Assembly: GCA_947174825.1 (NCBI GenBank)
Contig: CAMWKN010000052.1
Span: 1 to 7,916, forward strand
Source: an uncultured Clostridium sp.
GTDB lineage: Bacteria; Bacillota_A; Clostridia; Lachnospirales; Lachnospiraceae
DNA length: 7,916 nt
Direction of reading: 5' to 3'
The notes under the pieces were generated by a model. The model was given only the letters and a program-made list of their open reading frames with translations. It was not told the DNA's origin and did not search any database. Every line of letters starts with the position of its first letter. Position 1 is the stretch's first letter. A program made the translations under genes and the position numbers. Of the stretch, positions 1-4,960 are shown piece by piece.

Positions 1-1008
1 ATGTGGGATACCAAAGTGGAAAGTTTTAAGGATTATACTGGTACGAAAACCTTTAGTCTGCAGGGATACACCAGCTTTGGTGCCACAGGGAGAGATGTTT
101 TGAAGGAGTTAAAGGATGCCTGCCAGAAAGAGGGATTGAAGTTTGGACTTTATTACTCTATTGTGGACTGGAATCATTCTTCTCAAAAATTAGGTGGTTC
201 CCTTTCTTCCACTATGACTTCTATGGATGCCAGGGCGAAATATATTACCGATATGAAAGCCCAGCTCAAGGAATTGGTGGATCGCTATGATCCGGCTGTA
301 ATGTGGTTTGATGGTGACTGGACGTATTCAGACAAAAAACCGACTTTAGAGAAATGGTGGACAAAGTCAGATGGACAGAATCTGTACAACTATATGAAGT
401 CCTTGAATCCGAATTTATTAGTTAATGAGCGTGTATGTCGTAGCTTTGGTTTGGGAGATTTTGAGTGCCCGGAACGGGAGATTCCGGAAAAGGGTTCTGT
501 GCCAAAGAGACCTTGGGAGACCTGTCAGTCTATGAATGATGCCTGGGGATATAAAAAGGCATTGGAAAAATCCTATTATCCGGTCAAATATTTAATTCAA
601 GATCTTGCCATGGTGGCTTCCGAGGGTGGCAACTATCTGTTGAATATCGGACCGAAAGGCAATGGACAGATGACCGATGGCAGTAAAAAGGCGCTAAACG
701 GTATCTCCAAGTGGATGAAGAAAAACAGTGCCAGTATCTATGGAGTATCCGCCAGTCCGTTCAAGAAAGATCCGTCTTGGGGAACTTATACCAGGAAGGA
801 TAAGACGATTTATGCCCATGTTTATCAGTGGCCGAAAAAGGGGACACTGGTTATGAAACAGTATAAAAAGAAAAAGATCAAGAAAATTACGGTTATGGGT
901 AAGAATAAGAAACTGAAATATAAGATAAAGGGAAATAAAGTTACGGTAAAGGTGCCGAAGAAAGCGCCAGATAAAAAGGATACCGTGCTGGTGGTACAAT
1001 ACAAGTAA
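1..1008 (+). CDS. alpha-L-fucosidase, glycoside hydrolase family 29 (5'-truncated by window edge)
   Basis: Hydrolyses terminal alpha-L-fucose from glycans by a retaining mechanism; in gut Firmicutes usually outside the cell or in the periplasm-like wall zone. The visible 335 residues begin at an internal Met: MWDTK matches the family motif that normally follows a HHDGF segment, so the signal peptide (if any) and the N-terminal part of the TIM barrel lie before base 1. Visible GH29 landmarks are GLKFGLYYSIVDWNH (45-59), VMWFDGDW (100-107, in which Asp104 is the expected nucleophile), GDFECPE (152-158, a candidate region for the less conserved acid/base Glu), PWETCQSMNDAWGY (171-184) and EGGNYLLNIGPKGNGQM (208-224). 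After the barrel comes a short beta-rich C-terminal region (about 265-335) that is extremely lysine-rich: 20 Lys in the last 55 residues. Family assignment is secure; whether the enzyme prefers alpha-1,2 or alpha-1,3/4 linkages cannot be told. The next gene is an unrelated operon with its own promoter. Confidence 0.93.
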   Translation: MWDTKVESFKDYTGTKTFSLQGYTSFGATGRDVLKELKDACQKEGLKFGLYYSIVDWNHSSQKLGGSLSSTMTSMDARAKYITDMKAQLKELVDRYDPAVMWFDGDWTYSDKKPTLEKWWTKSDGQNLYNYMKSLNPNLLVNERVCRSFGLGDFECPEREIPEKGSVPKRPWETCQSMNDAWGYKKALEKSYYPVKYLIQDLAMVASEGGNYLLNIGPKGNGQMTDGSKKALNGISKWMKKNSASIYGVSASPFKKDPSWGTYTRKDKTIYAHVYQWPKKGTLVMKQYKKKKIKKITVMGKNKKLKYKIKGNKVTVKVPKKAPDKKDTVLVVQYK

Positions 1009-1060
1009 GTGTAACAAAAGCCAAATAGTATTAACAGGGAACGTCATATTTGAAATTGGG

Positions 1061-1117
1061 AAACAGATCAAAAACATTGGTGTAGTAGGTGGCACCATAC
1101 CGTTTTTTGATCTGTTT
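1061..1117 (+). terminator. probable intrinsic terminator after the fucosidase gene
   Basis: A perfect 14-bp inverted repeat (1061-1074 with 1104-1117) encloses a 29-base loop that itself contains a TGGTG/CACCA inner stem (1078-1082 with 1093-1097). The right arm ends in a run of five T (1115-1119). It starts 52 bases after the fucosidase stop codon. The outer stem is AT-rich with only a CAGATC core, so it is weaker than a classic GC-rich terminator. Because the arms carry A and T runs at opposite ends, it could also work on the other strand, but no gene there needs it. Confidence 0.6.
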
Positions 1118-1145
1118 TTCTGCTTAGATATTTTTTGAAATTCAG

Positions 1146-1172
1146 TGAAATATTTTTTTGTTTTTTTCCGTC
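1146..1172 (+). promoter_or_regulatory. ECF-sigma-type promoter of the sigma/anti-sigma operon
   Basis: A -35 element TGAAAT (1146-1151) is separated by 17 bp from a -10 element CGTC (1169-1172, context CCGTCTAATG). This closely matches the Bacillus SigM/SigX/SigV-type consensus (TGAAAC or TGTAAC, about 17 bp, CGTC). The spacer is almost pure T: two runs of seven T broken by one G, a feature linked to promoter choice among Bacillus ECF sigmas. It lies about 100 bases before the sigma gene, which suggests autoregulation by that sigma factor. No good sigma-A promoter was seen in the same stretch. The expected transcript start is near 1179. The match is read by eye. Confidence 0.62.
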
Positions 1173-1193
1173 TAATGTATGTACACAGAGAGT

Positions 1194-1228
1194 ACAGAGA
1201 GTTAGTGTCGACAGTTAGAACTCTTTGT
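1194..1228 (+). other. stem-loop in the leader of the sigma operon
   Basis: ACAGAGAGTT (1194-1203) can pair with AACTCTTTGT (1219-1228), giving 10 pairs with one G-U and a 15-base loop that includes the palindrome TGTCGACA (1206-1213). It would sit about 15 bases into the transcript from the predicted ECF start and ends 29 bases before the Shine-Dalgarno. It has no T tract, so it is not a terminator. It may stabilise the 5' end or affect translation; no known riboswitch or leader class was recognised. Confidence 0.35.
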
Positions 1229-1257
1229 GATGACTAGTAATTCATGAATTATGGTAA

Positions 1258-1265
1258 AAGGAGGT
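1258..1265 (+). promoter_or_regulatory. ribosome binding site that decides the sigma factor start (TTG 1272)
   Basis: AAGGAGGT, a near-perfect match to the anti-Shine-Dalgarno sequence, ends six bases before the TTG codon at 1272. It lies inside the longer reading frame that opens at ATG 1251. That ATG has no Shine-Dalgarno of its own upstream, so TTG 1272 is the better start. Confidence 0.8.
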
Positions 1266-1271
1266 GGCAGT

Positions 1272-1799
1272 TTGGAGGAGTTGGTGCGAAAATCCATGCA
1301 TGGTGACCAGGAGGCTTTCGTACAACTGATGCAGGATCATATGCAGAGTATGTATAAGACAGCATGGGTATATCTAAAAAGGGATGAAGATGTGGCAGAT
1401 GCGATTCAGGAAACGATACTGAACTGCTATGAAAAGTTGCATACCCTGAAACATCCCAAGTACTTTAAAACCTGGATGATACGGATTCTTGTAAATGAAT
1501 GTAACAATATACTACGCAATCGTAGGGATTATTTGGATATCCAAGATATGCAGGAGCAGGGTAGAATGGAGCAGGCATATGACCGGAGTGAATGGCAATG
1601 TCTGTTGGAAATGCTGGATGAGAAATATGGCATTATACTGTTGATGCATTATTGTGAGGAAATGTCGGTGCGGGAAATTGCACAGTCTCTGGGAATCCGA
1701 CAGAATACCGTGTTAACCAGACTGCGCAGAGGGCGGCAGCAGTTGCGTCGTGAACTGGGAATAGAAGATCAGATAATGGCAAGTGAGAGGAGGGGGTAG
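1272..1799 (+). CDS. ECF-type RNA polymerase sigma-70 family factor
   Basis: Binds core RNA polymerase and directs it to a small set of promoters, normally when released from a membrane anti-sigma factor. With the TTG start the protein has 175 residues, the usual size for an ECF sigma. Region 2 covers about residues 5-85: the DVADAIQET segment (40-48) matches the conserved core-binding helix and YFKTWMIRILVNECNNILR (64-82) the -10 recognition part. Region 4 (about 105-162) ends in a clear helix-turn-helix, MSVREIAQSLGIRQNT (131-146), followed by a basic helix RLRRGRQQLRREL. Region 3 is absent, as expected. TTG 1272 is preferred over ATG 1251 because of the Shine-Dalgarno at 1258-1265; the seven extra residues (MVKGGGS) would simply be the translated ribosome site. 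The anti-sigma gene starts three bases after the stop, and an ECF-type promoter upstream suggests self-control. It resembles the SigV/SigM kind of envelope-stress sigma, but the exact group cannot be fixed from sequence reading alone. Confidence 0.92.
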   Translation: MEELVRKSMHGDQEAFVQLMQDHMQSMYKTAWVYLKRDEDVADAIQETILNCYEKLHTLKHPKYFKTWMIRILVNECNNILRNRRDYLDIQDMQEQGRMEQAYDRSEWQCLLEMLDEKYGIILLMHYCEEMSVREIAQSLGIRQNTVLTRLRRGRQQLRRELGIEDQIMASERRG

Positions 1800-1802
1800 T
1801 CT

Positions 1803-2954
1803 ATGGACACTTTTCAGAAAGAAATCAAGCAGATATTAGACGAAGAAACACCTGTACCGAAAGTGGTACAGAGAAAGGCAGAGGAAGCATTTATGAAAAT
1901 ACAGAATCAAGAAATTGGACCAGTAAAGAAAAGCAAGTTTCGATGGAGTGCGGTTAAAGTGGCGGCATCTTTTGCAGTGGCGTTGGTATTATGTACCACA
2001 GCCATGGCAGCAACAGGACATTTTTCCCTGTTGTCTGCATTTCATCAGGAAAGTCCGGAAGTGCAGAAGAGAGCATCGGAATTAAGGGATCAGGATGTGA
2101 AGCAGACCGATACGGAAAATGAGAAAATTTCGCAGTGGGTTAATTTCCGTATTCGTGAGGCAATCTGTGATAAAAATAAAGTCCGTGTGCTGGTAGAAGC
2201 AAGTCCTGCCAAGGCAGACCGGTATTTATTAGTGCCTTCTAATTATGATATTGATACGTCGGTAATAGAGAATCTGCATATTCAGGGAGAGAAGGAAACC
2301 GAGCAGACCATTGCAGAGTATGCGGCAGCACATGGGAAGGAATGTATCTATGTGGATGCATTTTTGAAAGAGGTACCGATTGTTGTGGAGGGAGAACATT
2401 ACACGGAAGCGGATGGTACGTTTCTCATGGCTATGAATTTTGAAAACAGTCAGAAAAACAAGAAACTGAGCTACCAATGTGAAGTGAATGCCTGTCCGGT
2501 AAAGGAATTCAAGGATTACAGTGATATGATTAAGGATACGTTTGCCTTTACATTGACAGATCAAACCGATCTGGAAACAGTAATATATCAGCCAGTGGAG
2601 GATACACCAGTACAGGGAACAAAGTTGGTGGTTGATGAGGTGACTTTTGAAAAGTCTGATTTGGAAATGATCTGTCATGTAAAATTCCATTATACGGGAA
2701 AAGCAAAGGCGTTACAAAAAGATAAGGATGATGATATCTGCTTTTACCTGCTGGATTCCAAGGGGAATATAGTGGAAAGCGGCGGTGATGGGAATACCCA
2801 GACAGAGGAGGATGGTGTTACCATGGTTCAGAGTTGGACCTATTCCCTGAAAGATCTGCCAGATACGCTAACATTCCAGGCAAAAGATGTTATGACAAAG
2901 AAAGTGTACGGAAAGGTATCTGTACAGCGGAAAACAGATAGTTTGGAAAAGTAA
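1803..2954 (+). CDS. membrane-anchored anti-sigma factor, DUF4179-like
   Basis: Probably holds the upstream ECF sigma factor at the membrane until an envelope signal releases it. The 383-residue protein has a cytoplasmic N-terminal part (1-47, charged and helical), one hydrophobic segment (about 48-70, WSAVKVAASF through CTTAMAA) and a large extracytoplasmic region (about 73-383). The segment VNFRIREAICDKNKVRVLVE (113-132) and the following 50 or so residues resemble DUF4179 proteins found next to sigma factors in Clostridia; the rest of the ectodomain is beta-rich and not confidently assigned. The cytoplasmic part has no Cys or His, so this is not a zinc-binding (HxxxCxxC) anti-sigma. The ectodomain has six Cys (122, 181, 226, 231, 291, 313), which might form disulfides or serve as sensors. 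The start is well supported: AGGAGG at 1788-1793 lies nine bases before ATG 1803. The anti-sigma role is inferred from gene order, topology and family resemblance. Confidence 0.82.
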   Translation: MDTFQKEIKQILDEETPVPKVVQRKAEEAFMKIQNQEIGPVKKSKFRWSAVKVAASFAVALVLCTTAMAATGHFSLLSAFHQESPEVQKRASELRDQDVKQTDTENEKISQWVNFRIREAICDKNKVRVLVEASPAKADRYLLVPSNYDIDTSVIENLHIQGEKETEQTIAEYAAAHGKECIYVDAFLKEVPIVVEGEHYTEADGTFLMAMNFENSQKNKKLSYQCEVNACPVKEFKDYSDMIKDTFAFTLTDQTDLETVIYQPVEDTPVQGTKLVVDEVTFEKSDLEMICHVKFHYTGKAKALQKDKDDDICFYLLDSKGNIVESGGDGNTQTEEDGVTMVQSWTYSLKDLPDTLTFQAKDVMTKKVYGKVSVQRKTDSLEK

Positions 2955-2988
2955 GCAGATTCTGGTTTCGTAATTAGGTAAAGACATA

Positions 2989-3037
2989 AAACAGGAGACA
3001 TTGTTTGCGATATGATTGCAACTAATGTCTCCTGTTT
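2989..3037. terminator. bidirectional terminator between the anti-sigma gene and pyrG
   Basis: A perfect 14-bp inverted repeat (2989-3002 with 3024-3037; core CAGGAGACATT/AATGTCTCCTG) has an inner TTGC/GCAA stem (3005-3008 with 3018-3021) and a nine-base apical loop. It lies 34 bases after the anti-sigma stop and 55 bases beyond the pyrG stop. TTT followed by CTTGTT trails it on the plus strand, and TTTT followed by ATGTCTTT on the minus strand. The T tracts are modest, but position and stem strength fit a shared terminator for convergent genes. Confidence 0.8.
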
Positions 3038-3092
3038 CTTGTTAACGTTAGAATCGGTTAGAATTTGCTTTACTGTATTTATGATTGCCAGC

Positions 3093-4700
3093 TTATGCTT
3101 CCTGATATTCCAGCGCAGCTCCCACAAATCCCTTAAATAATGGATGAGGTCTGTTTGGTCTGGACTTGAACTCCGGATGTGCCTGTGTGGCAATAAACCA
3201 TGGGTGATCAGAAATTTCACACATTTCTACAATCCGTCCATCCGGTGAGAGACCAGATAGCAGCATGCCGTTTGATTCCAGATCCTTGCGGTAATAGTTA
3301 TTGACTTCATAACGGTGACGGTGACGTTCCGTAATTTCCGGCTGACCATACAGTTTCTGGGCCAGAGATCCCTCTGCTAATGTGCAAGGATAGGAGCCAA
3401 GACGAAGAGTTCCACCGATATCTTCCACGCCGTCCTGGTCTGCCATCAAATGGATGACAGGATGGGTGGTCTGTGGATCCAGTTCAATGCTGTGTGCATC
3501 ATTAAAACCGCAGACGTGGCGGGCAAATTCTACAATAGATAGCTGCATACCCAGGCACAGTCCCAAATATGGGATATTCTTTTCACGGGCATAACGGATA
3601 GCAGTAATCATGCCATCTGTACCCCGGTCGCCAAAACCGCCTGGTACCAGAATACCACTGACATCGCTTAGTGCTTCTGCTACATTATCTTTATGGATGG
3701 TTTCGGAATCAATCCATTTGATATTGACATGAGTCTTGTGCGCCAAACCACCATGCTCTAGCGCTTCTACCACACTGATATAGGCATCGTGCAAGGAGGT
3801 ATATTTTCCAACTAATGCTACAGTAACGTTTTTTTCCAGATGTTTCAATGTGTCTACCATGTTCTGCCACTCCTGCATATCCGGTTCTGGACAATCTAAT
3901 TGCAGGCATTGGCATGCCACATCTGCCAGATGTTCTTTTTCCATTGCCAGTGGCGCTTCATACAAAGTCTCTACGTCCAGATTCTGCATGACACATTTGG
4001 TTGGCACATTACAGAATAAGGCAATTTTATCCTTGATTCCTTCTTCCAAAGGACGCTCGGTACGGCAGACAATAATATCCGGCTGGATTCCCATTCCCTG
4101 TAGTTCTTTGACGCTTGCTTGAGTAGGTTTCGTCTTCATTTCGCCGGAAGCTCCCAGATAAGGAATCAGGGTTACGTGAATCAGAATTGCATTTTCATGA
4201 CCAATATCATGCTGGAACTGACGAATGGACTCCAGGAAAGGCTGGCTTTCGATATCACCCACAGTGCCACCCACTTCAATAATGGCGATCTGAGTATCCT
4301 TGCAGCCGTCATTGCGATAGAAACGGCTTTTGATTTCGTTAGTAATATGAGGGATAACCTGTACGGTTCCCCCGCCAAAATCACCCCGTCTTTCTTTGGA
4401 CAATACGGACCAGTATACTTTACCGGTAGTGACGTTAGACTGTTTGGTCAGGCTCTCATCAATGAAACGCTCATAATGTCCCAGATCCAGATCGGTTTCA
4501 GCACCGTCATCGGTCACGAATACCTCTCCGTGCTGGACCGGATTCATGGTACCCGGGTCAATGTTAATATATGGATCAAATTTCTGCATTGTAACGCTGT
4601 AGCCACGCATTTTCAATAGTCTTCCCAATGATGCTGCGGTGATTCCTTTTCCCAGACCGGAAACGACACCACCGGTAACAAATACGTATTTGACTGCCAT
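3093..4700 (-). CDS. pyrG: CTP synthase (glutamine-hydrolysing)
   Basis: Converts UTP to CTP using ATP and ammonia drawn from glutamine, the last step of de novo pyrimidine nucleotide synthesis, in the cytoplasm as a tetramer. From the ATG at 4700 the protein is 535 residues, equal to typical Firmicute PyrG. The N-terminal synthetase domain opens with the classic [16 protein letters not shown] (3-18, P-loop SGLGKG 14-19), followed by [13 protein letters not shown] (42-54), the Mg-binding Asp in [16 protein letters not shown] (64-79) and [11 protein letters not shown] (142-152). The C-terminal class I glutamine amidotransferase domain has GGFGDRG (354-360), the nucleophile Cys382 in GLCLGMQ, and His508/Glu510 in AHPEF, so the catalytic triad is complete. 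A longer frame begins nine codons upstream at 4727, but AAGGAGGAT (4707-4715) sits correctly for the ATG at 4700 and the family begins with MAVKYVF-type sequence. It is a single gene, convergent with the anti-sigma gene and divergent from the Hsp90-like gene. Confidence 0.98.
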   Translation of the reverse strand: MAVKYVFVTGGVVSGLGKGITAASLGRLLKMRGYSVTMQKFDPYINIDPGTMNPVQHGEVFVTDDGAETDLDLGHYERFIDESLTKQSNVTTGKVYWSVLSKERRGDFGGGTVQVIPHITNEIKSRFYRNDGCKDTQIAIIEVGGTVGDIESQPFLESIRQFQHDIGHENAILIHVTLIPYLGASGEMKTKPTQASVKELQGMGIQPDIIVCRTERPLEEGIKDKIALFCNVPTKCVMQNLDVETLYEAPLAMEKEHLADVACQCLQLDCPEPDMQEWQNMVDTLKHLEKNVTVALVGKYTSLHDAYISVVEALEHGGLAHKTHVNIKWIDSETIHKDNVAEALSDVSGILVPGGFGDRGTDGMITAIRYAREKNIPYLGLCLGMQLSIVEFARHVCGFNDAHSIELDPQTTHPVIHLMADQDGVEDIGGTLRLGSYPCTLAEGSLAQKLYGQPEITERHRHRYEVNNYYRKDLESNGMLLSGLSPDGRIVEMCEISDHPWFIATQAHPEFKSRPNRPHPLFKGFVGAALEYQEA

Positions 4701-4706
4701 GAATGT

Positions 4707-4715
4707 ATCCTCCTT
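4707..4715 (-). promoter_or_regulatory. ribosome binding site deciding the pyrG start
   Basis: On the minus strand this reads AAGGAGGAT, with the GGAGG core eight bases before the ATG at 4700. It lies within the upstream in-frame extension from 4727, which makes that extension untranslated leader. Confidence 0.88.
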
Positions 4716-4747
4716 CGTATGTGTCAAAATGTAACCAATATTGAACC

Positions 4748-4777
4748 ATTATACCCCATAAATGGAGATTAGTACAA
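4748..4777 (-). promoter_or_regulatory. sigma-A-type promoter of pyrG
   Basis: On the minus strand a perfect -10 TATAAT (4753-4748) lies 18 bp downstream of a -35 TTGTAC (4777-4772, four of six matches to TTGACA). Transcription would start near 4741, giving a leader of about 40 bases with the ribosome site near its end. The predicted 5' end (around GGTTCAATATTGG) is not the GGGC start used for CTP-sensed reiterative control of pyrG in Bacillus, and the leader is too short for an attenuator hairpin, so that control is not seen here. Confidence 0.7.
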
Positions 4778-4787
4778 TGCTTTTTTC

Positions 4788-4811
4788 GGAAAAATTTTTG
4801 AGGAAAAATTT
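4788..4811. repeat. short direct repeat in AT-rich divergent promoter region
   Basis: GGAAAAATTT occurs twice, at 4788-4797 and 4802-4811, 14 bp apart. The first copy is part of the palindrome AAAAATTTTT (4790-4799). It lies directly upstream of the pyrG -35 and of the candidate Hsp90-operon promoters. It may act as an UP element or intrinsic bend, or be chance in AT-rich DNA. Confidence 0.4.
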
Positions 4812-4829
4812 ATCTCTGCGCTTTCGTAG

Positions 4830-4859
4830 TTGATCTTAGCATATGATATGAGGTAAAAT
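4830..4859 (+). promoter_or_regulatory. candidate upstream promoter for the Hsp90-like operon
   Basis: TTGATC (4830-4835), an 18-bp spacer, and TAAAAT (4854-4859) form a moderate sigma-A match. It is the weaker of two tandem candidates before the Hsp90-like gene. No CIRCE inverted repeat (TTAGCACTC/GAGTGCTAA) or CtsR-type repeat was seen here, so classic heat-shock repression is not supported. Confidence 0.35.
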
Positions 4860-4870
4860 ATAAGGTAAGG

Positions 4871-4899
4871 TTGAAAGTGTGTAAGACATGAAGTCTAAT
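4871..4899 (+). promoter_or_regulatory. candidate main promoter for the Hsp90-like operon
   Basis: TTGAAA (4871-4876), a 17-bp spacer and TCTAAT (4894-4899) match sigma-A elements at five of six positions each with ideal spacing. Transcription would start near 4906, about 55 bases before the ATG. The last part, GTCTAATG (4893-4900), is identical to the -10 region of the sigma operon promoter, but the distance to TGAAA is three bases shorter than there, so the sigma-A reading is preferred. Confidence 0.5.
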
Positions 4900-4960
4900 G
4901 GAATGTAACTTACTGGCAAGCTTTGTGTGTATGTCAATAAGAAAAGAGGGAAATTAAATT

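Noticed and set aside
694..1098. 134-codon minus-strand frame over the end of the fucosidase gene
   Set aside because: Its Leu/Phe-rich translation is the reverse of the Lys-rich fucosidase tail; it begins within the terminator hairpin and has no supporting ribosome site.
2229..2690. 153-codon minus-strand frame inside the anti-sigma gene
   Set aside because: Antisense shadow with a His/Cys/Leu-rich translation and no recognisable domain.
3047..3064. GTTAGAAT repeated twice near the pyrG stop
   Set aside because: Two eight-base copies in AT-rich DNA with no further copies nearby; not a CRISPR or an attachment site.
2840..3220. 126-codon minus-strand frame spanning the pyrG end and the terminator
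   Set aside because: It runs through the terminator hairpin and overlaps the end of pyrG in another frame on the same strand; a chance frame.
3850..4122. 90-codon plus-strand frame inside pyrG
   Set aside because: Antisense to pyrG, Cys/Ser-rich, low-complexity type translation; not a gene.
4119..4619. 166-codon open frame on the plus strand inside pyrG
   Set aside because: It is antisense to the highly conserved synthetase domain of CTP synthase; the protein has no recognisable domain. A shadow of pyrG.
4830..4853. Possible CIRCE or CtsR heat-shock operator before the Hsp90-like gene
   Set aside because: TTAGCATATGATATGA only superficially resembles the left arm of CIRCE; there is no nine-base-spaced inverted arm and no tandem GGTCAAA repeat.
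4884..4896. AGAC/GTCT mini-inverted repeat in the Hsp90-operon promoter spacer
   Set aside because: Only four base pairs with a five-base loop; expected by chance and overlapping the -10 element.
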